A DNA stretch of 64,000 bases from Astragalus membranaceus. Its lineage: Eukaryota > Streptophyta > Magnoliopsida > Fabales > Fabaceae. The position numbers and the translations under genes were made by a program. The stretch covers positions 75,375,621 through 75,439,620 of the forward strand of contig CM076849.1 in the NCBI GenBank assembly GCA_039519185.1, written 5' to 3'. Positions 45,301 through 57,091 of this stretch are shown here, piece by piece (position 1 is the stretch's first letter; each line of letters opens with the position of its first letter). The notes under the pieces were generated by a model, which saw only the letters and a program-made list of their open reading frames with translations, ran no database searches and had not been told where the DNA came from.

Positions 45301-48300
45301 CTTGACTTTTTGGTTCATTCTCACTAACACTCTAAGTCCTCCATGCTGGGGCAATTCTGTGATCACTAACTTTCTTTATCGGCATTATTTTCTTTCAGTG
45401 CAAGTTTTTCCAAAAAAAAAAACAAAAAAAAAGAGAAGAGATAAATGAGAAGAACAAGCTCGCTAGGTTGAAAACCCGCAAAGGGAAGCCTAGGCAAAAA
45501 GGAGCGCCCGGTGGATTGAAAACTCGCAAAGAGCGCTCCAGGCAAAAATTAGGGCATAATAAAAAAATGCAAAGAAAAGAGCAAACACATATAGATAGAT
45601 AAATTGTTGTCAGGTTTTACGAGAAAATAAACAATCGGAATTTGAAATGAAGTTTGGCCGTCTCCCCACAACCTCAAGAAAATCCAAAATCCAGAAGCTC
45701 CCTTTCCTACCCACCTTAAGCCAAGAAAATCCCAAAGAGAAGGGAAAAATCCCCCTCCTACCCACCTTAAGTCAAGAAAGTCCCAGGATATCTCCATCAC
45801 TCTAGACAAGGATCAATTCCACATCGAAAATGGTATATCATCTTTATCAGCTCACCCAAGTCCAAAGAAAAGAAAGAAGTCCAAAGGAAAAGAATGCAAC
45901 CAAACAAAAAAATTCAAAAAAAAGATGAAAAATCCCAAAAAAAAAGGGAAAAAAGAAAGACCAAGAAAAAAGAGAAACAAAAGAAGTACAAATTGTGAGC
46001 CGATATATTTCACCATGAAACACCAGAGATCCTTGTCCCCATAAACCTTCCAACACTCTGTTGTGTATAATCATCTCTCCTTTCATAAAGACCGCAAACA
46101 TTTCCTCTGGCCTCAACATCCAACCCTCCGTAAACCCTCAGCCATTCTACTATGAAACACAAACTCGTCCTAATAAAACCCCAAACACTTCATTAAGCTC
46201 AATCATCCCCTTCTCCACATCACAACCCTAAAAAGTCCATTCCGATCAATGACCGGTTGCTTTCGTTTTCTCAAATTTTAATCTTAGGACAAATAAGTTT
46301 ATCTGTTTACAATGTGTTTGCTCAAAAAGAAAAATAAACGATCAGAAAAAAGAAAGCTGATCAAGAAAAATAAACCCTCAGAAAAAAGAGAACTAGGGAG
46401 ACAAAAACAAACAGTCAGAAAAAAGAAAGCTGACGAAACAAAAAAAGACTTGCACTCCCAAAAAGGCATTCAAGATTGCCTTAAAACAAGGTTTAGTGAC
46501 CACCAAGTGAGGCTTCTCTTCATTACCAAAAGTCAAGGCATTCACAGAGAACCAAAGATTTACACTGAGAACACCACTCAGATCTAAAAGTTGGGGCATT
46601 CTCTTCACCACCCACCCACCCTAGTCTTGGGAAAGCCTGTTCAGCGTCCATCCTATGTCATTCATCCTTTCACCAGGTGTTATCCATGACGCTAGTTCCC
46701 GCATATCTGCCCTTTCACGCCAATCGTCAATATCACCAAACAGGGGCAAGCCTTTCATTCATAGTTACCAAGCCTGGATTGGAGCAGTCTGGCAAAATCC
46801 ATCGCCTTTCACAACCTCACTCAAAGAAACCATTTGTGATGTCATTCGAAAGTGGGACAAGTGCGTTCCCATTCCTTCACCTCATTCATTCCTACAAAAC
46901 CTCACCGGGGCAATCTCTCAACTCACTATCCTAAACAAGGCCTTGTCATCCTAATTGGGGCAACTTTGTCCTTGTTATGACTGGGGCAACATCAAACTTT
47001 ATGGGTTGAGACAAAATCTCTTTTGCTCCATTTTTCATTCCCAATTCATCATCTTCTACACCCCTAGTTGTTGTCACCACTAGGCAAAGGCAAGCTTATT
47101 CACTCATCAAAAGCCCGAACCGGGGCAGTCTTGCATCCCTTGGTCCCTCATAAGCGTCGGTAATAATCATGTTTGTCATCCCTTCAATTGTCATACATAT
47201 CCTAAACCAATCCCAAGTTAACAGACTCACTCATTCACATTTGCGCTCCTATGCATGCTTACTAAGCAATGCTTCAAAGAGAGAGAACACACGTTAGTCA
47301 TGCGATATCTAAGATTCAGTCGTCATTGGAAGGGAGAGAAAACAAGTGAGCTTGTTTGTAAATAAAAACCTTGAGAACACCGGAGTTTGAATCAAATTCA
47401 ATTTTTCAACAAAAATGGTCAATAATCATCCCACTTTTGCATCCAAAGTCTCGCGTCTCATCATTATGAAAGTATTCACAAAAAAAGTATTGGAATACCC
47501 CAAAAATTTTGTCATATCATGCATCCAAATACTGCATTTGCATCCTCACATAGCAAAAAGACAAATAGGAAAAATTCTTTAACCAGCTATCTCAGCACAT
47601 GAGGGGGTCGCCTAAAGTTGGCCGCTTGTAGGGCTTTAGTGCTCGCCTTAACCCTTAGGGATTAGGATGTTACCTTGTAGGCACTGGAAGTGTTGATCCT
47701 TAACCAAAATAAAAAGGAAGAAAATCAAAAATAGCATCTCATAGCATCCATCATTCCATTGAAATCATCACATCACATACACTTTGCATAACATACATTC
47801 ACACTCCATTTACATAGATATCTGCATTCCATAGAAAAAAAAGAGCAAATAAGAAAGGAGAGAAGAAAATCACAGAAGATGGAACATAAAAGAACACAAC
47901 ATCTTCATATCATTCATCGTTCTCATATCATCGATACCATTCATCACTCCATGACATCAAACAGTGATGCGTTACACTTCGCATCTCAGAAGAGCGAAAG
48001 AATAACAAAAGAAAAAGAAGTGAATGAGGAATCAAACAGAAAAAGCATCCCACCAAAATCAATCATTGCATTCATGTGCATCCAAATACCCAAATGCATG
48101 CACTTCATGCACCATCCAAGAATTTACTTCGGACCAGAGAGTCCCAAAAATCTCATTTTTAGAAAATCACCATGACACCGAGTTAGTAAACTCTATCAAC
48201 ACTGAGTTAGTAAACTCCATCAACCCCGAGTTAGTAAACTCCATCAACACTGAGTTAGTAAACTCCATCAACACAGAGTTAGTGAACTCCTTCCACAGAT

Positions 48301-48722
48301 CACAACATCGTGTACGAGCACGCGATGGATCCATCAGACTTCGTTAAGTCCTTCGGATTAGTTGTGTCAGCCTAAGGCATAGCGTAAATCCATTGATCAA
48401 ATCAGTTCCGGACCTGATGTTGATCGGCCGCTCGAAAAGGCCACCCCCAAAGCTCGGACTCGACAAGAGTTCGTTAGAAGGTTTTTAGGCAACCTCCGAA
48501 TTCCCAATTTACCGCTTTTCCCAATTTACCTGCTTTTCTCAATTTACTGCTTTCCCGTTAATGCGACAAGTGTTAACCCCCCTTTTCTCAAAAGGAAAAT
48601 AACAAAAAGAAAATTTGAGCTTTTCTGGAGCGGACAAAATTAGTATTATTCCTATATCTTTATTTCCATTTCACCAACAAATATGAAAAGGCCAATTCAT
48701 ATTTCTTGGCGAGATGTGAAAT
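42332..48722 (+). other. Non-coding interior of the Ogre-like element
   Basis: 6.4 kb without any retroviral motif. It holds a GAAAGAGTTRCCGYTGTAGCC duplication (43143-43256). A long stretch is rich in CAT and GCAT words (43560-44920). Poly-A/GAAAA tracts follow (45400-46450). Several GGGGCA-containing phrases (GGGGCAAC, GGGGCAGTC, 46740-47130) occur. Frames up to 99 codons exist but none resembles a known protein. Such composition is usual for the untranslated region upstream of the 3' LTR. Confidence 0.75.
48176..48295 (+). repeat. 24-bp tandem repeat keeping an open frame
   Basis: Five units of GAGTTAGTAAACTCCATCAA plus CACT, each coding for ELVNSINT in the plus frame of 48024-48347. The unit is a multiple of three so the frame stays open. 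There is no other sign of a real protein. Confidence 0.88.
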
Positions 48723-48734
48723 AAAGAGGGGCAG
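48723..48734 (+). other. Polypurine tract of the Ogre-like element
   Basis: AAAGAGGGGCAG one base before the TG of the 3' LTR. Confidence 0.8.
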
Positions 48735-48735
48735 C

Positions 48736-51700
48736 TGTAATACCCCAATTTTGTCCGCCTATTTGAAAAATCCCAAAATTTTATCGCTTCGCATATTGTT
48801 CTAAATGCGGGTGTATTTGGCACTCTCGTGCAACGGTTTTGTTTGGCGCTCGTTGTTTTCAAGAAAAAAGAATCCAAAAATAAATAATGAAATAATGAAT
48901 AACGCGAGCGCGCATTTCGTCTCGAGTCGTGAGTAATTGCGTCGGTGCGCGTTTATTTTTACCGTTTTTAGAAAAGTGAGAATAGAATGAAATCGGTTTT
49001 AAAAAAAGGTGCGCGCGTGCGTATTCAAATCGCGTACGTGTCCCTAGTCTTAAGGCGAATGCGCGTTTCGTTTCGAGTCGTGTGAGCAAATGCGTCGGTG
49101 CGCTTTTAGTTTTACCGTTTTACGCGCGTGCGTATTCTGATCGTGTATGCGTTCCTAGTCTTAGGGTGAACGCGCGTTTCATTTCGAGTCATCGTGTCGG
49201 TACGCGTTGTTTTTACCGCTTTTATTGTCATAAAAATAATGATAATAAGTAAATAGTAGAATAAAATCAGCTGTCCCTTTTTTATTGATTTTGTTACAGA
49301 TACAAACAAAAAATAAAAAAAAAAGCAGAATAATACCAAAAAAGAGAAGTCAACTCTTTTCTTACAAAAAAATTAATTAAAAAACAAATACAAAAAATAA
49401 AGGACAGGGGCGCTGCTGTATGTTGCAGCAGGAACACATTTTTAGAATGGGGCTCAAGCTCCTTTCATCTTGCCCCTTTGCTTTTTCCAGTTTCAGCAAA
49501 AACACTGCTGCAGTGGCAGCAACCATGCTCCACCTCCTGCTGCCAACAGCTTGGTCTCCTGGGGGTTTTGTTTCCCTACTCCAACACCACACCTACACCA
49601 CATCTTCTGCCTATAAATGCAATAAGCAGAAACAGTGTTAGGGAGCATACTGAGAAACAACACAGAAAAGAAATAGTAGCAAACAGAACCATATACACAC
49701 AGAGAGTAACAGGTACACACAAAATAGAGATAAATCAGGAGAGCAAATAGAAGCCAGAGACTGGAAAGTTTTTTTTAAGTTCAAAAGAGAGAGAAGCTAA
49801 GGGGCAGTAGCAGAAAAGAAAAAACAGCAGTAGGAAACTTTTCAAAGGCTGGATAAGAGGTTGGTGTCCATTTGTTTTCTCGCTTTTATTACGTTTCAGT
49901 TATAATATGTAGCTACCGACAACTCAGTCCAAAACAACACATGTGTGTTACACAAAAAATAAACCAAATGCAGGCAGTTTCAGTGTTGCTGTCTGAAAAT
50001 AGAATACAAAATTAATGTTACATATAAGAGTTAGCAAAGCATGAATAGTTTAGGCTCTTAAACTAATTTTGTATAGAATATGACGCATATGTAGCAGATT
50101 AGTGACAGTGATTAAATATTTTTGTTATCTGTAAATTAGTAATAGGTCAGGATGTGCAAAAACAGTAAGTAAATAACCAAAAGAAAAAAGGGAGGGGGAT
50201 AAAAAAATCAAATAGCCATGAGCTAAATCAGAAAAGATCAGAAACTAAATAAATAAGATCAGAGGAACAAAAAGCAAACAGGGGGAAAACTCACCTCCGA
50301 CCACCGTAGACGGCGGTCGGCAGCCCAGGCCCGTCGTGGTTCTGTCGGTGTTCCACTTTCATTCCTCCTCGCCAGCCGTACCATCGCAAACCTCCCCGTC
50401 GTGTGCCAGAGCCCCTCGTCGTCCCCTTTTGAACCATAGATGCCGTCGCTGACAGCTCACCGCTGTGAACCGCCAAGCCGTCGCCGTCGTAACCCGGCCG
50501 CGAAAACCGTAGCCAAACCGCCAACCCATGTACGATGGCAGAATCACCGAATCACAGTCACCACCACCACTGGGTTCCTCATCCACGAACCGAACCAAAC
50601 CCTTCGCACCACATCACCGCGTCTCCACCCAAAATCACCACCGTCAAATCCTTCGCACCACCGTCCCCGTCCCTTTCGTTTCGGCTCACCACGGTTGTAA
50701 GGAGAGAGAGATGAGAGCGATGTAAGAAGAGGGAGGAGAGAAACGGCGTAGGGAAAGAGAGGGAGGCGAGGGGCGAAGCAAGGAGAGAAGAGGATCGGAG
50801 CTGGGGGGGAGAGAGGGAGTGCGCCGCGTGGAGAAGGGAAGAGTTTAGGTTTGGCTATTTGGGGGAGTAGGGGCGCCGTGGAAGGAGGGATAGGAAATTA
50901 GGGTTTCCCTAATTAGGTTTCCCTTTTATAGTACAAGAGCAAGGGCAGCTTGGTCTTTTCCCTTTTTTTTAATTTTTCAGATTGCTATTCGCACCCCCAC
51001 GGTTTATTTCGCACGCCTCCCCCCAAAGCCCATCAGAAAATAAAAAACGCAGCCCAGCTTACAAAAACAAGCTGGGCTCACTATCTGCACCCCCTTTTTA
51101 TAACACAGCCCTCCTGCCACTTACACCCCCCATTTTACTACTGCACCTCCCTGTTTCTTTTTTTTTTTTGAATTTTGTTTCTTTTCCCCTAAATAAACTT
51201 ATTTATTTTCTTTTTTTCACAAACCTTTTTTTCCCAACGATGGATAAATGTTTCCCCGAACGAAAATCAATCCAATTGCAAATTCCTTCCATCACGACGT
51301 TCTCTCCAATTAAAACCAACGAAGACACTTTTCAAAAACAAATCTTTTCAAACGTCGAGATCAAAACTAATCATCACTAATGATCACTCGCGCCGTTGCC
51401 GTTTGATTGTGGGTGATGATTTCATTCCTGTGGGAGCTAGTAGTGTGGCCACTCTAAACCGTTGTTGTTTGGTCCTCACAAACGCCCTCATTCAATTGCG
51501 AAAACCTCTTCAATACTCAAAATAAGAACCGATTATCATTAATCATCACTCGCGCCGTTGCCGTTTGGTCGTTAATGATAATTCATTTTTATAAGAGTTA
51601 GTAGTGCGACCACTCTAAACCATTGTTGTTTGGTCACTGCGAACGCTCAACCCCTTTGCGAAAAACTCCAAAAAGATTAAAAAACAAAAACCCTTTTCAG

Positions 51701-52465
51701 GACGAAGAAGAACTACGTAGCTTTGAATTCTCCATCGCACCCGGAGATACGTAGGAGCAGGGCCACGCCCCTGTCAAGCGCAAAAATAAACAATTTCTAA
51801 AATTAAAGAATATACAAACAGATCTCCTTCATTTCAAAAGCAAAAATCTTATTTTCAAAGTAGGGGATTAAGTCGGTCGTACGGCCGGGTTAATCATCGT
51901 TTTAAGATAAGTGAACTGTGGTCCCTCAGAGCCCCAGCGCTCCTTCAGCCCTCAGTGGCCCTTCAGAGCCCCAGTGCTCCTTCAGACCCCCAGTGGTCCT
52001 CCAACACAGATCACACAGTCCTAAAACCCCTACATTAAAAAACACCAACCCACAAACATTTTCTACACACAAGAACTACGTAGCTTTGAATTCTCCATCG
52101 CATCAGGAGATACGTAGGAGCGAGAGGCTAACTCTCGTCAAGCGCCAAAAATAAAAATTTTCATTAAGTCTTCTCACTCCCTTTTCAATAAAGAGGCAAA
52201 ATAAAAGCATTTTCAAATCAACACTTCAAACCACACGTTTAATTAAAGGTTCCCTTTCGGTAGAAAGGAGGTGCGGGGTGCTAATCCCTTCCCCGTACCT
52301 AACCGACCCCCGAACCTACATCTCTAGTTTTCAAAAGACCATCCGCCTTGTTTAAAAGACCTTTTTTCAATGTTTTGGTCTTAAAATTAAAATATTGGTG
52401 GCGGCTCCAAACTTTTTCCACGTTGTCAAACGAAAAGTCCCAAACCGGATTTTTCGGGCGCAACA
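48736..52465 (+). repeat. Ogre-like 3' LTR (3730 bp)
   Basis: Same length as the 5' LTR. Noticed differences: GCAGCTTGG for GCAGTTTGG, GAAAATCAAT for GAAAATTAAT, and one extra G in a G run near 50806. A TATA box lies at 49612-49618. It ends GGGCGCAACA and is followed by TSD CAATT and the rest of the solo LTR. Confidence 0.93.
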
Positions 52466-53311
52466 CAATTCAATCAAAAACTCAACGATTACGAATTTCA
52501 TTAAAACACGATATATTTCAAAATAACGTTTTCGACTCAAAATCTTTCGAAACTAAGTCACACAATTTATTTCAAAACGGAATAAGCCTAAACGTGAGTA
52601 AAACTCACCCTTGAAGCGAGAGCCGATATCGAACCGAATTTGCCGAGATGTCGAAATCACCGAATCGAACCCAAACAACACCGAACCGCTCCTAACTTCG
52701 TTCCGAGCTTCCAATCGCGTTCAATCCGCTCCTATCTTCGATCCTAAACATAACCCAATCACCAACACAACCTATTAATCCTTGATTTCAACAAATTTCT
52801 CCACAAAACCCTCAATTTTCGAAATCAAAAAGGAAGGGGAAAAGTGGAGGGGAACCTTACCAAATTCTTGGGTTATGATGAGGGAGGAAAAATGATGAAG
52901 ATGATGAATTTTGGAGGGTTGGGCTTCACTCCTCTTCTTCCTTTCTCTCCTTCTTTCTTCTTCTTCTTTCCCTTTTCCTTCTCTTCTTTTCTCTTCTTTT
53001 CTTCCTCTTCTTTCTCTTCTGTTCGTATCCTCTTCTTTCTTTCCTTTCTTCTTTTATTTAACACACACACACACACACACACATACTTATTTAATTAATA
53101 AATAAGTGGTAGCGTGGTCCACTTACCACATTGATCTAATCCCTCATTTCGGTTTCAAAACTTCCTCGACCCGTATTATCCGGTTAACGATCCTGTGACA
53201 GCCAATAATTAATTTTAGCACTCAATAATTTTACCAATTAGGTACCAAATTAATTTAATTGGGTTAACATCCGAATAATTCGATTAATTATTTTGAGGAT
53301 GTTACATGAAG

Positions 53312-53577
53312 TCTGCCAGGATTTGTGCCTTTATGGTCGTTCTTGTTTCATATTTCACACCGAACTCTGAGAGTTCTACTGCCCATTTGATCATCCTTCC
53401 TGCTAAGTCGGGTCGATGCAAGATCTGCCGAACAGGCTGATCCGTTCTGAGGACGATTTGGTGAGCCACGAAATACGATCTCAGTCTTCGGGCGGCCACG
53501 ATTAGTGCCAGGGCTAGCTTCTCAATCCTTTGGTACCCGAGTTCTGGTCCCTGGAGTGCTTTGCTCACAAAATACAC
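53312..53577 (-). pseudogene. Tat first RNase H domain, C-terminal part
   Basis: VYFVSKALQGPELGYQRIEK, LRSYFVAHQIVLRTDQPV and GRMIKWAVELSEFGVKY are the dead or ancestral RNase H that follows RT in Tat elements. It is cut at 53312 by the solo LTR (TSD 53307-53311). It is out of frame with the RT frame by one missing base near 53577 (CCCGTG where CCCGGTG is expected), which may be a true mutation or a sequencing error. Confidence 0.88.
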
Positions 53578-55895
53578 GGGATTCTGTTTTCCCCGTCTTC
53601 CCGCACCAGCACGGCTGCTAGGGCTTCATCACTGATGGAGAGGTACAGGTACAACGTTTCCCCGGGCTCTGGGGTGGTCAGGATGGGCGGTTGCAACAGA
53701 ACCTTTTTCAGCTGATCTAGGGCCTGGTCGCATTCGGCCGACCATTCAAACTTTGCCTCCTTCTTAAGTAATTTGAAAAGTGGGAGAGACTTGCTGGCCG
53801 CTCTTTTGAAATGAATCGCGATAGCGCGGCTATCATCCCGTTCAGCTTCTGGATTCGCCTCAATCCCCCGCTCTGTTAAAAAGAACCCCAAAAACTTTCC
53901 CGCCCTGACTCCGAACGTGCACTTCTCAGGATTTAGCTTCAGCGAGTTCTTGCGGGCTTCCACAAATATCTCTCTTAGGTCGGCCACATGATCAATGTCT
54001 TGCTTGCTTTTAATAATCATGTCGTCTAAGTACACTTCGACCGTTCTGCCGATCTGTGATTGGAAAACTTGGCTCATCATTCTCTGGTAGGTTGCCCCGA
54101 CATTTTTCAATCCGAAAGGCATGACTAAGTAACAGTAGTTCCCCCTTGCCGTCATGAAGGCCGTTTTTTCCTGGTCGGGCGGGTGCATTGATATCTGGTT
54201 ATAATCCGAGTAAGCGTCTAAAAACGAGAGTAACCTGAACCCGTTTGCGCTGTCCACTAACCGGTCTACGCTTGGTACTGGAAACGTGTCTTTAGGGCAT
54301 GCCCGGTTAAGATCAGTATAGTCGACGCACATGCGCCATTTCCCGTTGGCCTTTTTGACCAGAACCACGTTAGATAGCCAGGTCGTGTACTTTATTTCTT
54401 TGATGAACCCGGCTTCCAGCAAATCATCGACTGCCTTACTGGCGGCTTGTCCTTTCTCGTTACCCTGCACCCTCCTTCTTTGGGCGACCCATTTCGCGGT
54501 GGGGTTAACGGCCAGGTGGTGACAAGCTACCTCTGGTGGAACGCCTGGCATGTCCGCAGCACTCCATGCGAAGACATCAGCGTGTTCCTTCAAGCATTGG
54601 ATTAACTGATCTCGTACCTCTGTGGGAAGGTCGCTTCCCAATGATACTGTCTTCTCTGGGTCGTTCCCCAGCTGTACTCGGGCGAGTTCCCCGTGCGGCT
54701 CTGGTCTTTTAATTCTTTTCTTGAGCTCTCGGGTTAGGTCATCATCTCCTTCTTCGGGCTCACTGTCCGGGTCGTAGCGGGCATCCAGATCAGCCACATT
54801 GACTTGACTCCCGCCCTTATTCACGGCGTTCGTCTTTCTCGTTTCATGCTCTCCTTGCTCCTTCATGCTCATGAAGTGGCATCGTCGAGCGGCTTGTAGA
54901 TCCGCCGGGACGGTGACCACCTCATTGCTGTCCGAATAGAATTTCATCTTTAGATGGACGGTCGAGGTCACGGCTTCTAGCTTTCCCAGAGTGGGACGAC
55001 CGATGATACATTGGTATACTGATCTGCATGGTAAAACCAAAAAATTTACTTTCACAGTTCTGCATTTGGGTTTCTCCCCGCTGTCGTCCCCGAAGGTTAC
55101 CATAAGTTCCAGCATCCCAAGAGGTGTTGTGGATGATCCATTGAAACCTATCAGGTCAGATCCCCGATAGGCTGTCAGCTCGCCCCTGGGTATTCTCAAG
55201 ATGTCGAGGAGGTCTTCAAAGATGATATCAGCCGAGCTCCCCTGGTCGACCAGGATTCTTCTGACCTCGACATTAGCCATTACTGCGGTGACGATTAGTG
55301 GGGCATACTTATTTGGCTTCCCATCGAGCAAATCATCGTCGCCGAATGCCAAAGGCGGCCTTTTTGAGTGGCGTCCCCTTGACCTCCTGTGGTCGTTTCT
55401 TTCCTCACTGTATTCATCCTCGTCTTCCTTTGAGCCTTTCCCAGCTTCATTTACGATCGCCTTACCCTTTCGAGGGGACCGATCTCTGTCCTTCTCTTCT
55501 GGTTTATCTGTTGGCCCTTTCTTCACGTACTGGGTTAGTTTTCCCTTTCTAATCAGTTCTTCGATGTCGTCTTTCAGGGCCATGCAATTGTTGGTGTCAT
55601 GCCCGTTACTTCTATGAAAACGGCAGTACCTGCGAGATGGGCGTCCTCCTTCTTTAAGGACTAGTGGTTCGGGCCTCTTTATGTCCTTAAACTCCGTGTT
55701 CGCGCACTCGGCCAAGATCTGGGAGTACGAGGTATTGGGTTTTGTCCGGTCGGAGAATTTCTTCTGCCTGTATTCCCTGGATGGTCCTTCTCTGTCTCCT
55801 CTATCCCTTCTAGAGTCCTGGACCCGGTTCGATTGGAGATCCTTCGCTTGCCCTGCGACGACTTGGGTTGCCATTGCTCTTTCCTCATAGTTCAT
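53577..55895 (-). CDS. Tat gag C-terminus, protease and reverse transcriptase
   Basis: A 776-codon open frame. Residues 91-104 hold the CxxH-type finger CRFHRSNGHDTNNC of Tat gag. The protease active site is VDQGSSAD (about 216-223). The RT follows: WLSNVVLVKKANGKWRMC, VDYTDLNRACPKDTFPVP, FLDAYSDYNQI, YLVMPFGLKNVGATYQRMM and the catalytic YLDDM (622-626). The start of RNase H comes last (LYLYLSISDEALAAVLVRED). The ATG at 55893-55895 is internal: the same frame runs on upstream past a TAG at 55938. The length of this open stretch suggests pol decayed less than gag. Confidence 0.9.
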
Positions 55896-57047
55896 AAACC
55901 TCTGCGATCGGCGTAGGAAAGTTTCGAGGTCTGGCGGCTAGTTCACACCAACTTCTATCTCAAATAAACTACTAGTTCGGAGGCCGTCCCGGAGGAACCA
56001 CAAGCGCATATCGTCCTCCAGCCCTCGGACATTGGAGGCTTCTCTGTTGAAGCGCTCAACATACTCACGGAGGGATTCATCCGAGCCCTGCCTAATCGCT
56101 TTCAAGATAGCATGTGATTTAGGCTTCACCCTTGATGCGGTGAAGCGGGCACTAAAAACTCGAGCCAATTGCTCCCAGGACGAGATACTGTTGGGCCTTA
56201 ATTCGGTGAATCACTACAGAGCGGGTCCCTCTAGGGTCAATGGAAAGATTTTGCATTTAACCGGCCCGTCCGCCCGCCTATACTTCATTACCAAGTCAAA
56301 ATACCGTAGGTGGGCATCGGGGTCCTTTACCCCGTTGTACATTCTGAGATCGGAGGGCGGATTCTCCAGCGCTCGCGGAATAGGGTACTCGTCGATTCCT
56401 CGGGTGAAGGGTCCCAGGCCGTCATTGCCCGTCCTCCTACGAGATGGTCGGTCCTCGGGGTAGTGACCTCGATGACCACGTCGTAGAGGAGGTGATTCAT
56501 ATCTACGAGGCCGTGGAGGAGGCGCATCCCAATAGGGGCGAGGGAACCGTTCCTGCGATCGACTTCTGGACCGAGTTAGTGACCCAGAGGAGTCGTATGA
56601 AGATTCTTGGTAGGACTCTTCCTCGGGCCAGTATGTAGGGTCGGTCGAGGAGAGGGGGGTCCGTGGTCGTGGCTGGACCACTCATCGCCTTCTTGGGGGC
56701 GAACAGTGTACTAATTGCCTCCTCGGGGGAGATCTATGTCTTCTGGAGGTGTTGCCTCTTGGTCTCGATGATTCGTCGTCGCGGCGACGTTGTTCCGGCG
56801 CGGTGTATGCTCTCCCAGAGGCGACTTGGTCGGCGATGTTTCCGTTCCTAGCTCTCAACAACTCGCGTAATTCTTGCAGTATCTCGTTTGGCAGCATGAC
56901 GCTTGTGTGGCCGGGAGGAGCCCCTTGTGCACTGGACGCAGTATCGCCTACGTCGGCGGCGTCGCCCTCCGGTGTCTGCTGTCGCTCTGGAATTGCGGTC
57001 ATGTTTCGTGGATGCGGGGCGCCGCGTGGTCTGCCTCGCGGAGCCAT
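55896..57047 (-). pseudogene. Tat gag with four premature stops
   Basis: Gag starts at ATG 57047 (MAPRGRPRGAPHPRNMTAI) and stays in one frame into pol. It is interrupted by TGA (56682-56684), by TAG TGA in tandem after LTLEGPAL (about 56211-56216), and by TAG (55938-55940). Between stops the family is clear: DPDAHLRYFDLVMKYRRA, SISSWEQLARVFSARF and LREYVERFNREASNV are the capsid domain. The changes needed to restore sense codons (CGA to TGA, and probably CGG TGG to TAG TGA) are all C-to-T type on one strand or the other, as expected from deamination of methylated DNA. Confidence 0.87.
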
Positions 57048-57070
57048 GTCTATCGGAGTGGGGATGTTCG

Positions 57071-57090
57071 CTCTCCCACTGTGGTCGCCA
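57071..57090 (-). other. Tat primer-binding site
   Basis: The minus strand reads TGGCGACCACAGTGGGAGAG, one base from the 5' LTR. The same site is seen in the Tat-like fragment at 24955-24972. Confidence 0.82.
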
Positions 57091-57091
57091 A

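Larger units (their letters stand above)
38582..52465 (+). mobile_element. Ogre-like non-autonomous LTR element, complete (13.9 kb)
   Basis: Two 3730-bp LTRs flank a 6.4-kb interior, with TSD CAATT on each side (38577-38581 and 52466-52470). The primer site matches the 3' end of a plant tRNA-Arg, as in Ogre elements, whose LTRs are also unusually long. No gag or pol motif can be read in the interior in any frame. It is therefore a large non-autonomous derivative (LARD-like) that must be mobilised by enzymes of a relative. The LTRs differ at only about three places by eye, so the insertion is very young. Confidence 0.88.
37201..53306. mobile_element. Solo LTR in Tat pol, itself split by the Ogre-like element
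   Basis: It starts TGTAACACCCC (37201) and ends GATGTTACA (53306), flanked by TGAAG (37196-37200 and 53307-53311). Its own sequence is 37201-38581 plus 52471-53306, about 2.2 kb, with no primer site or coding region, so it is a solo LTR. It interrupts Tat pol between the first RNase H (codons for KAQILADF) and the second. The right half ends with CTT/TTC-rich and (AC)n tracts at 52930-53085. Confidence 0.87.

Noticed and set aside
46655..46954. 99-codon ORF in the Ogre-like interior as a gag candidate
   Set aside because: No capsid motif, no zinc knuckle, and neighbouring frames of equal length; treated as chance.
52844..53105. Phe/Ser-rich ORFs on the plus strand
   Set aside because: Translations of the CTT-rich and (AC)n simple repeats at the right end of the solo LTR.
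52466..53306. An independent retrotransposon piece to the right of the Ogre-like element
   Set aside because: The CAATT target duplication and the TGTAACA/TGTTACA ends show it is the other half of the solo LTR at 37201.
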